Source of the DNA: Micrasema longulum
Lineage: Eukaryota; Arthropoda; Insecta; Trichoptera; Brachycentridae
Assembly: GCA_022494885.1 (NCBI GenBank)
Contig: JAGVSM010000181.1
Coordinates: 1-64,000 of the forward strand
Length of the DNA stretch: 64,000 nt
Reading direction: 5' to 3'
Shown here: in pieces, positions 23,538 through 34,949 of the stretch
Layout: each line of letters starts with the position of its first letter
How positions within the stretch are numbered: the first letter of the stretch is position 1
Notes under the pieces: generated by a model
Database searches by the model: none
What the model saw: the letters and a program-made list of their open reading frames with translations, nothing else
What the model was told of the DNA's origin: nothing
Position numbers and translations under genes: made by a program

Positions 23538-23905
23538 TTAATAACACTCACCGACACAATTAAGCGCCCGCAGGCATTCTAAGGTTAATTTAGACATACA
23601 GGTGACGCAAATATTGATATGATGAATTGAATTGAATAATAAATATTTTATTATATTACACATAACGTAGTTTACCATAATTTGATTGGGCTTGTCTAGA
23701 TACAGGAGAGCAATACGGGAAGAGATTGGCCTTTTTAAAAAGGTAAAAATACACAACTCACCAGTTAAAGAGTGTTGTATTGATGGGTGTCGCCTTTCGA
23801 GACATTCAGCTCCTTCTTCTATACCGGCTACTATCGATGAGCCCATAATACCTGAAGAGACATTACAATACTTACAACTAAAAACAATCACAAGTCCCGG
23901 ATAAT
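23538..23905. other. Unassigned open frames on both strands
   Basis: A 117-codon minus frame and a 72-codon plus frame overlap here, with somewhat higher GC at 23,690-23,900. Neither matches a family I know and no splice sites stand out. Probably chance or transposon debris. Confidence 0.3.
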
Positions 23906-23959
23906 GGATATAAAAAAATAAGGATTAATAAACATTAAGTAGAGTCCTATATTACTCTG

Positions 23960-24290
23960 AGATTATTATAAGTATAAAAATTGGAAAATTGTTTTCAGGT
24001 GTTGCATAGTAGATAAAATGGTTCAGCAGAATGAATCTCACCGGTAGGATAAAGGTTTCAGCTCTTTTACTTCAACAAAAATCAACAGATGGAAGAGTTG
24101 AGGAAATTCGGATGTTTAAACATAGGCAGAATGGTGAATAAAGTGTGTAAGTGGTCACTTAAACCAGCCAATGGCAGGTCCTGTAAATGCCTAGACTTCC
24201 TAAATAAGCCCGCCCTGTAAATGCCTAGACTTCCATATTTCCTTTCCAAAAAGGTTTTCTCTCTCTGTTGCAACAAATTAAGATATATGG
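23960..24290 (-). mobile_element. Family G copy, minus
   Basis: Contains GGTTTCAGCTCTTTTACTTC, AACATAGGCAGAATGGTGAA and a directly duplicated block CCTGTAAATGCCTAGACTTC (two copies about 40 bases apart). Ends CTCTGTTGCAACAAATTA. Confidence 0.75.
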
Positions 24291-24310
24291 AGAGTAATTG
24301 CATGAACATA

Positions 24311-26071
24311 CAGACGAACTTGGTTATAACGCTCACAGAAATAGCGGGATCTCGGATGTAACGAGGAAACATTCCTTGACAGTTTGGTTTATGTTTTCTC
24401 CATACATTTATTCATTTTTATGACAAGCTACTTCTCAGACATACGGAAAAAAATATTGTAAACAATAATTGAGCAAAAACTCTTCAATCTTTTAAAACAT
24501 ACTTTTCGAAATAAGAACCTAAGTAATAAAATCCAAACGTGTGGCTAACTTAGGACCGATGCCGCCAAACATCGGGATCAGATTATGCTTATGAAACTAT
24601 GCAAGTTTCTAAGAATCTAACTGGTGTTTTGACCCACAACATTGAAAAATATCACACCTATAGTTGTTGAAGTTAAGTGTAAAAAATATAAGCTTTTGTG
24701 AACTCATTAAGTACAGGCTCGGCTCCTCATTACAATTTACAACTTCTTTTGTAGCGTATGGAATGACATCCTTGTATTGGGGTTTTAAAGATGTTTCTTG
24801 GTGTATTTTTTATGTTCCAAGGTCAATACAAAATAAACATTACGAGGAAGATATGTCAACTCGGTTTAAAAGTAATCCTTGAATTATAAACATGTCTACT
24901 AACAAATGGAAGCGTCTCTCAATTTGTGAAAAAGTGGCATTTATTTTTGAAATAGAATGTGGTGCTAAAAATGTTAAAGCATGTAAAAGGGTTTCTCTGT
25001 CCTTATCCACAGTATCTACACTGCGGAAAAGTAAGCATGTTTATTTATCTGCGTTTGAAAAGAACATTACGGACATGAAGAAATTTAAAAGTGGTATGTA
25101 TGCCGTTGATGCGGTTATAATTGACGATTCAGTTCTTGGGGTCTCTCGGGGTCTTCAAGTCACTGTAGATAGGCTAAACAGGTAATCCGCATGCATGGGT
25201 TTAAAAATGAATATTGCAAAAACCTATGTACCGTGTAACACTTTGTGGCTTGATAATCAAAATCCCCTGAATCTATCAAACCAAGTCATCGAAAGGGTCG
25301 AGAGTTTCAAATATCTGGGAGTATATATTACGGAAAATGGCAGCTTTCAAAAGGAACTCAGATTGCAGCTAGGAATAGCAGACGCTACATTCAATAGTAT
25401 GAAGGTTGTCAGGAGATCAGATGCTGCCTGTATAACGCTTGCATAGCACTTATTCTCCTATACTATTGCGAATCTTGGTATCTCACTAGGGCCCAAAACA
25501 GCAAAATACTGAGTTTTGAGAATAGACGTCTCAGAAGAATCTTGGGTGAGCGGTGGTTTGATTTTGTAAGAAACGGGGTAATAAGAGTGGACACAGCAAA
25601 CTCCGGTGACAACTGTCATCAAGCGGAGGCTTTACGGGTGCCTCCTGAGGGCCTTAACCAGGCTTACCTACTTTACAAGGCACCAGGTTCTCGATGTTTT
25701 GGACGACCGCTGCTTACTGTTCGTCAGCAATTCATGACAGAACAACGGGACGCAAACCTGACTCGGAAGGATGTACAGGTGCTGGCAGCCGACAGAGATG
25801 CCTGGAGGATCTTTGTGGACACCATATGCTCCAACTAGGGAGCGGACATGGAATGAAGGAATGATGTTTGTAAGCATTTATTATGATTTTCCTTAACATT
25901 TTTTTTTTAAATTACATGTATGAATTATATGTATATTTATTTGTTTATTTAGAGACAATAATTACGTAACGGCGGTAGTATTTTAGAAAAACCTTTCTTT
26001 GATGTAATAAGTAATGCTTATAACGAGCAAATTCAGTCGGTCCTATCTTCGTTGATAACCAAGTTCGACTG
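24311..26071 (+). mobile_element. Tigger-like element with nested RTE-like LINE
   Basis: TA-flanked. Left end CAGACGAACTTGGTTATAAC, right end (inverse) CAGTCGAACTTGGTTATCAA. A 67-residue piece of transposase remains at 24,892-25,092, starting MSTNKWKRLSICEKVAFIFE: the CENP-B/pogo-type N-terminal DNA-binding helix-turn-helix. It breaks off where the LINE enters (about 25,094). Element sequence resumes at about 25,866 (GTAAGCATTTATTATGATTT), matching the relative at 50,015. Confidence 0.8.
25094..25863 (+). mobile_element. RTE-like LINE 3' part, inserted in Tigger
   Basis: Starts at the catalytic box, altered to YAVDA where YADDA is expected (MYAVDAVIIDDSVLGVSRGL), then ESFKYLGVYITENGSF, later ALTRLTYFTRHQVLDVLD and DRDAWRIFVDTICSN in shifted frames, to GAGCGGACATGGAATGA. 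Several stops and frameshifts; 5' truncated as usual for LINEs. Same family at 7,590, 31,450 and 41,395. Confidence 0.75.
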
Positions 26072-26362
26072 TACATACATATTATAAAACGTAAATCTAA
26101 TATTAAATTCTGCTAAGTGCTAGATGTTGTAATAGAATACAATTGACATAACATGATAAGAAATACTTGATAATAATACGAAGGTGGGCAATGCAAATTA
26201 TAAACAACTAAATGAAACATCTCGATCACTCGATAACCTTTCCCACTAAACGATGATGATGTGCGAGTATGAAATTAGGAACATATTATCTCAATGCATT
26301 ATGGCAACAAGGAGAATGGCAAGCAAGCGGTGTATGCGGCGATGGACACGACCAGAACTTAC

Positions 26363-26450
26363 CATCTGTCGGGAGTGCGGTGGGTATCTGGGCTGTAGTA
26401 ATGACCGATGCAGGACCTTGGTATATTCCATTCACGGGGTTGACTGTGTT
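26363..26450 (-). CDS. OSBPL9: ORP9-like gene, exon: linker NTVNPVNGIYQ
   Basis: An 88-nt exon, phase 0 to 1, encoding NTVNPVNGIYQGPASVITTA then QIPTALPTD plus one base. The (S/N)T(I/V)NPV(D/N).IYQ motif follows the LLQIAK helix in ORP9 proteins. Acceptor tttatttcag, donor GATG|gtaagt. Phase 1 matches the start of the 8,725-8,845 exon, which completes a Gly codon. Confidence 0.9.
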
Positions 26451-27456
26451 CTGAAATAAACACCAATCAAAATATACAATAATAATACCACATTGCAAAA
26501 CGAGGCTCGCACAGAGACGCATATTTTATAGGCCCAAAAAATTTTAATTATTTTTCTACTGATAATATTTTGTTGATTCCAAACTTTCAAAATTTTCCTT
26601 CTTTTAAAAAACACGCACTATCCTGGATTCAAACTAAAGTAGCTAATTAATTTAATATATATAATAATAATTCATTAATTAAGGAATATTTTTATGTTTT
26701 AAAAAAAAAAAAAAAATCCTTTTTTAATTACTATGAAAAAACAACCATATAACCATACATAACCCATACAACCATATTTTATTTTCTCTTTCTTATGTGA
26801 CTCAAAAATATTATAACTGTCCATTATTTATTATAGGAGCGAAAATTCTTGAATAAATTTTGTAAAAGACTTTTGAAAAGACTTGTATACCCACAAACAG
26901 GCCATGCCTTTGTGGGATTTTATTGTTTACTATTTTTACTATTAATATGTATTTCATTGCTATGTAATTATGCTTAATGTTTTTAATAATTTGTTTTATC
27001 ACTTACATTTATTGTAAAAAACAAAAAAAAATAATTAAAAAGTAATTAACACAGGTCGAGAAACTTTTTTATCTGTAAAAATAAAATTAATAAGAGAAAA
27101 AAATTTAAATAAAAAAAAAAAAATAAATAAAAAAATAAGAACCTTGATTAACTTTTAATTTACTTGTTATTTATGTATGTCTCAAGAGGACATGCGGTGA
27201 CGGGGAATTTTGATGAAAAGTTATTTGAACATTGTTTTTCTGTCACTCTCTCGCACATGGCTCCCCGATACTGTGCTGAATAGACTGTATATCGGACTGA
27301 TTGTGCCTAGTTAAAATTGACAAAATCGACGTTTCACCGTCCTTTTTTCAAAACATTAAAACTGAACCGATTTTGTTGTTTTCTTTTAGAAAGAATGTCA
27401 GAATGAAATTGTCTGTGTTGGTGCCTTTTGCAAGTTTCAAAAATAGTTATGGAATA

Positions 27457-28330
27457 CAGTGGTGCCTCGCATAACGAACGCCTCGCACAGCGAACGCTGC
27501 ACACAACGAACTTCCTTTTCGTTCATTTCACGATTCATACAACGAACTTCGCTTCACACAACGAACTTCGCTTCACACAACGAACTTCGCTTCACACAAC
27601 GAAGTCGCCCACTTCACACGATCACTGCCGATTTATTGCATCCTTCCGCGCAGGCAGTCGTTAGTCACTGAGCAGTACGCTTAACTTACGCACGTGTCGC
27701 AGCAATCGTTGAAGAGGATGTAGAGGAGCTTATTGAGGAACACAAAGAAGAGCTGACAACTGAAGAGCTCCAAACACTTCTGGCCCAACAACAGGACAAT
27801 GCTCAAAGGGAAGCGTCATCTGATAACGAGGAGCAACAATCAAACAATCAACCAATTCCAACTGCTGACATCAAGAACATCCTGGTCAAATGGAAAGCAG
27901 TTCAGGAGTTTACCAATGCCCACTATCCGGATTCCGCTGAAGCAAACAGGATCAACGACCTGTACTCCGATACTCTTGTCCGTTATTTCCGGCAGATGTT
28001 GAAGAAAAGAGAGAAACAAACGACTTTGGACAGGTTTTTCACTGCACCATCGGCCAAAAAGCGGAAAATGGATGAAGATGTGCAAGATTCGATTATTTCT
28101 TAAAATTAAAAAATGTGTGTTTTTTTCATTATGTTTTTAGATGTATCTAAATAAAAATAATAACAAAAAATTTATCTTTTTTTTATGTCATCTTACCATA
28201 TTTTATGCTACAGAACGAATTATTTTTTTTAACATGTATTGTTATGGGAAAACGCGTTTCACATAACGAACTTTTCGCATAACGAACTTGCTCCTGGAAC
28301 GAATTAAGTTCGTTGTGTGAGGCACCACTG
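27457..28330 (+). mobile_element. Tigger-like element keeping only the C-terminal transposase end
   Basis: 874 bp flanked by TA. Ends CAGTGGTGCCTCGCATAACG and, inversely, CAGTGGTGCCTCACACAACG. An intact frame of 143 codons with no start Met runs 27,672-28,100: EEDVEELIEEHKEELTTEEL, IKNILVKWKAVQEF, then KKREKQTTLDRFF and a basic KKRKMDED end. This is the C-terminus typical of Tigger/jerky-type transposases. The catalytic DDD region is deleted. The 5' part carries a 20-bp tandem repeat (27,530-27,603). Confidence 0.8.
27530..27603 (+). repeat. 20-bp tandem repeat inside Tigger-like element
   Basis: TTCGCTTCACACAACGAACT repeats about 3.5 times. The unit resembles the terminal repeat itself (ACAACGAAC), suggesting expansion of the terminal motif. 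Confidence 0.8.
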
Positions 28331-29224
28331 TACTTATAATAATAAAAATACGCATTGTATAGATTTATTCTACTTTTATTTATAATATTTACCAGTGACC
28401 AGGTTTCGTCGTGACCGACATCATCCGACTGATGGGAGACTAAACAAATTTCTATGTTTTGTACTCCCGGAAACCAGAAACTTGGTCACTGGTAAAAATT
28501 ATAAGTAAAAGTGGAATAAAACTGTATCCATATTTTTATTATGCAGTTCCAACAAGAAATTCTGTACCTCAGAGGCAGACGGATCCAGAATTCGAAATGG
28601 TATTTCGATTTTCGTATCCGGTTTATGATAATGTCCATTGCTTTTGAAGAAATTTAAGTTTTATAATGAAAAAAACAATGTATTAAAATACTGAAAATAC
28701 AAGTTAATGCCGTAAATACTATTATAAAATAAATATTACTGGAATAAAAAAAATAAATAAAAAAATAATTTGAAATAACTTAGAGAAAGTAGATTCTTTA
28801 GGCATGTTATAAACATTTTATGTTTGGATTTGCATTCATCTACCTCTGAGGTCCAGAATTTTAGTAGAAAAATTCAATCTATTATATTTGTATACCGTAC
28901 GTCCGAAGACGGCATATAAAACTGGGTCCTTTCAATGGTTTTTGGATGGTTCTAGTTCCCACAATAATTTATTTATTAAAAAAAAACAAAACAATAAGGA
29001 CACACCAATTGTAAATATCTGTAATGTATATAAAAATCATCGCTCTAGTGCCATAATCCAGGGAGAAACTACGGAAATACGTTTGTATAAAAAAAGTGAG
29101 ACTGCATTTCCTCTTGTTTTAAGCTAGTGGATAGTAAGAAATAAAAAAGAAGATAGTAAGTATCATTTTAGTAAGAAATTCACATACTGTACACCGCATC
29201 TGAGGACTAAAATTCTGGTGGAGC
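28331..29224. other. No recognised gene
   Basis: Contains an unrecognised 79-codon plus frame (28,888-29,127). An inverted pair ACCAGTGACCAGGTTTC / GAAACTTGGTCACTGGT at 28,391-28,493 gives a loose hairpin of about 100 bases, probably another small element. Confidence 0.35.
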
Positions 29225-29572
29225 CCAAGTACAAAAATATATTTATTTATTTCTATATACGCCCAATGGGCATTTTTAAGGACATATTTATACAATAAAG
29301 GATAATTCTAATAAAGGAAAGTAGAAAGACACAATGGTATATGGTAGACTTGGTGGGAGTGGAAGCGGGAGAGAGGTGTTTATAATTGAATTTGATTCAG
29401 TAATTGTTTGAAAGAAGGCAACATGTTATCAAAGAAATCAAGACTGGTATGTTTGTTGGCAGACCTAAGAATTCTGGGCATAGGGGAATGGAAACCATAG
29501 TTAGTTCTATGGTTATCGGTATGAAAGAGTATGTTTTGTCTGAGGTTTCTAGTTGGGATATTTAAATAAATA
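29225..29572 (-). mobile_element. LINE C-terminus, minus, abutting an ORP9 splice site
   Basis: The minus frame contains SHN-type end IPTRNLRQNILFHTDNHRTN then RSANKHTSLDFFDNMLPSFK, nearly the same as 8,270-8,449. The 3' UTR (ATATACGCCCAATGGGCAT) is on the left. Its right edge lies about 15-25 bases from the donor of the ORP9 micro-exon (29,588). Confidence 0.8.
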
Positions 29573-29588
29573 TAAATCATAAACATAC

Positions 29589-29639
29589 CTTGGCAATTTG
29601 TAACAGGACTATAGAATGCTTTATGTTTTCCAACATTGC
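29589..29639 (-). CDS. OSBPL9: ORP9-like gene, micro-exon MLENIKHSIVLLQIAK
   Basis: A 51-nt exon encoding 17 residues, AMLENIKHSIVLLQIAK, flanked by ctttttacag acceptor and AAG|gtatgt donor, phase 0 to 0. The KH.IVLLQIAK motif is a hallmark of the ORP9 coiled-coil region just before the linker to the lipid-binding domain. A minus-strand LINE fragment ends only about 15-25 bases beyond the donor site (see 29,225-29,572). Confidence 0.92.
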
Positions 29640-31099
29640 CTGTAAAAAGAAAAGGGAATTATTTATATTGAGAAATGAAAGTTTCTCAAACAGTTGATAA
29701 AAATGTTGCTGATGAGTACAGAGTGGTGTCCATCAACACATCAGGCACAGCGAAGACTATCGTCCACTTAATCCTCATCTGCTGTGCTCTGCCGACGTCT
29801 AGATAGACTACGCACACCACTGAAATTTCTGTCTGTAAATTCTTCAGCGAATCCCTCCGAGAGCAACGTTCTTTTGTAATGAGGGCTATTTTCATATTTT
29901 TGGAGCTGTCAATTAGAGTCAATAATTACTAAAAATGTTGATATTAGGCTGAAAATAACCCACGGCAACTTCACGAAAGATCATTCCATTGAAATTGCAG
30001 CAGTATTTACCGAAATGTGCCAAAAATCATGCGAAAACTTTAAAAAAAGCTTAAATCAATGTATTACTGTTGACAGCTGCCATCTTGTTGATATAATTTT
30101 TAAAGCATGATGTTAAAAGACGGATAACCTACAGATTTAAATTAAATAAACCACTTTTCTCTAAGTTCTAGTGTTCTTTATAAATCGCGTCATAAATATT
30201 TTCAGTCGGCTTCCCCCCATCCTGTATATATGCATATTGTATTAAACACTAGTGGCAAAAGATCTAGAAAGGCCATCTGTAGCAGATGACCCTGACCTCT
30301 TATCTTGTCAGCTCGCGCATGCGTTAATTGTCACTGTGCATATTTTGTTTTGCACTAGCTTCAACCGTAATTGTTTGCGAAAAATACCAAATGTGGTGAA
30401 ACTGTGGCCTGAATGAGATAGACGATTCTTCATACTGGAAAATCATACGTTAGGAGGAGAAGGCAATATACATAATAAGTGCAGTGGCAGCACATGCGCA
30501 AATAGTTTACTCACAAACTCTTGTTAAACATGAGTACTGAGAGAATATTAGTAAGAATTTTCATGATTAGTTATGTACAATGGTAGTGCGAACAGAACAA
30601 AATATAAACAAATGCAATGGTGAATTTGGCTTCCATTTTGCGTTCTGATGCATGGGCTGTCATTACACTTTTTGTACTGCTTTTAAACACCTTACTAGAC
30701 TCGAGTTGTAAAAGATAAGATAAAAGCCCACGCATCAGAATGCAAAAAGTGTGTACAAGTTTACAAAATGTAAAGAAATGCACTTCCAATATAAAAATAT
30801 CAAAAATCAGGAGCTGCCTGTGGTCAGAACTGCGACGTCACAATTATTGGTTTATTCAATTAATGTCGTCATTCACCGGGTTCTCAACAATGACACTCTA
30901 AAGTGAGCATTCTAAATGAGATCAACTAATTATTTTTTTACAGTTAAGAAAAGTTTTGTCGAACATTAGAATTATTACATTGGTTATCATGTCCAAGAAA
31001 ACATTTATAAAATCCAATTTCACTAAACTTAAACTAATTTTCTACAAATGATAAAAAGGCGATAATAAAGCATGCAATAATATTCAGAACTTAACTCAC
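29640..31099. other. ORP9 intron; short inverted repeat
   Basis: Within it, TTTTGCGTTCTGATGCATGG (30,637 on) faces AGCCCACGCATCAGAATGCA (to 30,742), a foldback about 105 bases across. Nothing else recognised. Confidence 0.45.
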
Positions 31100-31177
31100 A
31101 TTTGCCTGGTCATATATTCCAATACATTTAGCTTTACTTTCTGGATCTGAAATATCCTTGATTCTATCTTCTAATTT
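31100..31177 (-). CDS. OSBPL9: ORP9-like gene, exon: coiled-coil segment
   Basis: A 78-nt exon encoding 26 residues (KLEDRIKDISDPESKAKC then IGIYDQAN), phase 0 to 0. It has a good acceptor (ttgttcacag) and donor (AAT|gtgagt). Family members have a short charged helix here, ending in an aspartate/alanine/asparagine motif and followed by MLE(N/S)IKHSIVLLQIAK, which is exactly what the next exon encodes. Too short to be recognised alone; the call rests on its position, splice sites, phase and continuity with both neighbours. Confidence 0.85.
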
Positions 31178-31449
31178 CTGTGAACAATAAATAAAAAATA
31201 AGATTAAACACATCAGGATATCACAATACAAATTTAAATTAATTATTCCCTTACCGTGTTGTAAATAAATGCAAATGAAATCAATTAAAATATATGAAGT
31301 AAGCTGAACTAAATGTTTTTGTAAATAAATTAAAGAAGTTCAAATATCACATGAGTATTTAACTTGTACAATCTATTAAACTCATAAACAATAAAAAAAA
31401 AAATACAACAAATTAATTAATCAATCACTTAAGTACCTAAACTTTGACT

Positions 31450-31777
31450 TTATGAGGAATGAAGTAATAAGAGAACGGACGCAGAAAACTCCGGTGACAA
31501 CTGTCATCAAGCTGAGGCGATACGGTTGGCTCGGCTATGTGCTGCGGATATTTCCTGAGAGTCTTAACCACGCTTGCCTACTTTACAAAGCATCAGATTC
31601 TCAACGTCCTGGATGTCCACTGCCGACTGTTCGTCGGTAGTTTGTGTCAGAACTACGGGACGCGAACCTGACTTGGGAGGATGCACAGGAGCTGGCAGCC
31701 GACAGAGATGCTTTGAGGATCTTTGTGGACACCATATGCTCTACCTAGGGAGCGGACATGGAATAATGAAAATGAAC
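31450..31777 (+). mobile_element. RTE-like LINE 3' end
   Basis: TPVTTVIKLRRYGWLGYVLR then FPESLNHACLLYKASDSQRP, shifting frame to LPTVRR and a further AADRDA-like stretch, then the shared ACCATATGCTCTACCTAGGG and AGCGGACATGGAAT end. Lies about 270 bases upstream of the ORP9 exon at 31,177. Confidence 0.75.
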
Positions 31778-32224
31778 GAAAGTACCTGAAAATAAAAATA
31801 CTACAAAAAACGCATTGATTTCGCAATGAGAATTGACCGTAAAATATTTCAATTAAATAAACATAACAAGAATCATGATAACTACAATACAGGAAAACAA
31901 AACAATTAAAAAATAACATTTTTATCAAAAATATACCATTTTTATAGGCATTTCTGGAAGAAATGTAACAAATACAAGATATTTTTTCATTTAAATTATT
32001 TATTGACAATTCTTGATGGAATTCCATTGTAATAAATCCCAGTGAAGAACAGTCTGAAGATGCCCATTAGAGGGTGAAAGCGCTAATTGGTCAAAACAAA
32101 TAAGTGGAAGTGTACCAAGTATTTCTTAAATTAATAACTTATATGTAAATATAAGTTATTACATCATAATACAAGATACTCAACAGTCACTGTAGCTGCC
32201 CAAATTTGCATCCTATGTTCAAGG

Positions 32225-32395
32225 TTAAACAAGATGCTCGTCTTCGAGGCCAGTCTCAGGCTGGAGAAAACAAGATTCAATATAAATCCACGGAAGCATT
32301 TCCTGAGCAATAGGGTTGTTGATGGTTGGAATAAGTTGCCACAGGAGTTGTCTCAATGTGTAGTTTTAATGGGTTCAAAAATGGACTAGGTTTGT
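32225..32395 (+). mobile_element. LINE C-terminal fragment
   Basis: One frame reads KTRFNINPRKHFLSNRVVDG then WNKLPQELSQCVVLMGSKMD-stop: the R.(N)...R..(F)(F/L)SNR(V)V..WN.LP signature of a LINE C-terminus. Confidence 0.7.
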
Positions 32396-33520
32396 TTCGG
32401 AAAAGTTAAAGTGCGCCAACAACTAACTTTCATTTAAATAGATTTAAGCATATCAGCTTTAAGCTGCTCGCTTCAAATTAATATAATATGTTGCACATGA
32501 TACATCACTCATAAATACTTTTGATTCCACGTTCCCGCATTTAATAAATATTACTCTCAATGTTTTTACTGTCCAATTTTTTCATTAGGTACAATACAAT
32601 ATCTTTACTCATTCTAACACGTGTCAGGAAATAATTGTACTAATGAGAATAACATCATTGATATCAGTAATGTTTAGTTTTTGATTTAATAAATACAGCA
32701 TTTGACTGTCCCAACATAACCAGTTAATTAATCAGAGAGAGATTAATTACTGATCTGTTTATTGATGTTTTTTTACTGATTTATTGTTCAATTCAAAAGA
32801 CGGTATACAATGTTTTTAAAGCTTATTTTGATATGAATTAAGTTTAAAAAAATTCAAAACTTTTTTACGCTAGTGGAAAACTGCATTTCAGGCTACTTTC
32901 TGTCTTCAATGCATCCATGGGCTACTCGATCGTTGAGCCTCGAAAACTTTTTGTTTTTTTTTAATATAGTGAATTATGTCAACAGGGAAACCTTTTTATT
33001 TTAATTAATATTAATTATTGATAACCAGCCAGAATTTTTGTATTTTCGTTCATAAAATAAGATTCTATATCCATTAATAAATTATTGAAAAGACGCATGT
33101 CATCAATCAAATGCAAAATTGGAATCTACAAAGTACTCAATGTTGACAGATGACATTAGAATTTATATTGTATTAAATATTGATATTCCTCTATTGCCAT
33201 ATACATAAGTTGTAATTTGCAATTAAAATTTAGGGTTAATAGCGGATCAAGTAATGTTTATGCATTGCCCCAATGTACAATAAGAATAGGAATTGTAATT
33301 AAGCCTATTGAGCATTGTAAAAAGTGAGGGTCATTGAATCTTTTACGCAAAGGTCAAACATTATCATTTTTATGTACAGAATAATAATTTGTAGCAACAC
33401 GTGCGTTCAAATCAAACAATCATTTTCGTGATTCAGCAGATTGCTATAAGTAATTCAATCTAAATAATATTAATTTCTTAATATTCTGTTAGTTCAGCAT
33501 AAAAAGCTCGACAAAATGAA
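32396..33520. other. No recognised gene
   Basis: AT-rich intron of the ORP9-like gene. Confidence 0.5.
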
Positions 33521-33522
33521 CC

Positions 33523-33640
33523 AACGAGGAAACTGACGAAATGAGGATGTTCAAACAGAGGCAAGAATGGTGCACATTACACAGAGTGATCGCATAAACT
33601 AGCCAATGATAGACCATAAGCCTTGAAATGACCATGTTCT
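33523..33640 (-). mobile_element. Family G fragment, minus
   Basis: GAAATGAGGATGTTCAAACA then GAGGCAAGAATGG and ACACAGAGTGATCGC with AGCCAATGATAGACCATAAG match a diverged family G core. Confidence 0.6.
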
Positions 33641-33693
33641 CCTGCAAGACTACTCTAATGAAGAGAAAAATGGAGTATCAAAACTCATTGCAC

Positions 33694-33715
33694 TCTCTCT
33701 CTCTCTCTCTCTCTA
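33694..33715. repeat. (CT)n microsatellite
   Basis: Eleven CT units without interruption. Confidence 0.9.
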
Positions 33716-34139
33716 CCATATCTGCTTCTAAGAGGGGTATGCGGACATCATCCGACCCCCCTGGGAGACCTTTACTTAAAATTGTACGATGAGTTACATG
33801 AAGAAATAAAGGAAATAAAAATCGGTACAAAATTTTAGATTGATCAAACAAAATATTATCTTCATACATTTTGGTATTAGATTCACACTTTGCTTTCTAC
33901 ATGCAGATGTTTATTTTAACAAAGTCTTTTAAACACCCCGACATAGCCGCTGCTTTACTGGTCTGTTTGCGTACTTCATGGTAGAGATCAAAAACTTGTG
34001 CCCGACCGATAATGACTTAGGGAATCGAATCAAGAGCCGACACAACCAAAACAAAAGCACCTCTTAGAACTGCAGAAATGAACATATTGCGCACTATTCT
34101 GGAAAAGACGTCAATGCACAGGATCAGAAATACTGTCAT

Positions 34140-34385
34140 ACGTAAAGCCTGCAACATAGAACATATCGTGAGATGGGGCAGGGAAAGGTGACGATTCTGG
34201 TGCAACCACGTGGAGAGAATGAATACAAACAGACTTCACGCTTGGTAGCAAACAACACACTAGAGGGTAGTCGACAACCTGGAAGACCTGCAAAGAGGTG
34301 GCGAGACAGTTGGAGTTCGGTGTCCCAGGAGACCTCTATGTAATAAACAGATCCTCGGATCTTCTCCAATATGAAAAAGAAGAAG
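34140..34385 (+). mobile_element. LINE ORF2 C-terminus (GRP..RW family), copy 1
   Basis: GENEYKQTSRLVANNTLEGS then RQPGRPAKRWRDSW and VSQETSM-stop, typical of the (R)GRP.(K)RW.D end of RTE-like proteins. It has a single ANNTL motif where the copy at 39,655 has eight ANNTP units. Confidence 0.7.
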
Positions 34386-34434
34386 AAGATTTTGGTATTT
34401 ATATTAGATCCTAAAATCTCGTGAACTAACTTAA

Positions 34435-34934
34435 CCCTTTCAACCCGTTTATTAAAATATACACGAATTTTAAGATTTTTTTGCTCTCGTACCTACCGAA
34501 ATTTAAAAGCTGCGAGTTTATATTTTTAATTGCTAAAAGCCTTAATATGCCTCTATTTTTTTTTGTACACGTCGGCAATCGGCATTACACAGAAAAGTTC
34601 ATTTTTAACTTCGACAGTTGGTTTGTTTGTCTTAGAGCAATTCCTGTCGTCCTTATAATGGTCAGTAAGGCAAGTTTCAAACATATTTCGGTAAAATTAA
34701 ATTAATTTGAATGAATAAACATGCACTGTAAGATAATAATTCAATAAAAAATAATTTTGTAGGTTGATTATTGGTGCGAGACCCACTGTTGTAAAAAATT
34801 AACATTTTATGATTTCTAAAGTATAAATGATAAAAATACACAAAAAATATTTGAAAAATACTAAAATAATTCCTTTAGTACACATAGAACCAAAAAAATA
34901 TATATCCACAGAAATCAGCTAAGGTCTGAAACGA
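34435..34934. mobile_element. piggyBac-like repeat, TTAA-flanked, copy 1
   Basis: 500 bp with TTAA on both sides. Left end CCCTTTCAACCC; right end, read inversely, TCGTTTCAGACC, a partial match. TTAA duplication with CCC-type ends suggests piggyBac. No transposase. Copy 2 begins at 43,358. Confidence 0.6.
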
Positions 34935-34949
34935 TTAATAAAGCATTAA

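Noticed and set aside
31980..32130. Block GAAGATGCCCATTAGAGGGTGAAAGCGC resembling a mobile-element 3' end
   Set aside because: Looks like a known type of dispersed sequence but I saw no second copy or defined ends here, so it was not listed as an element.
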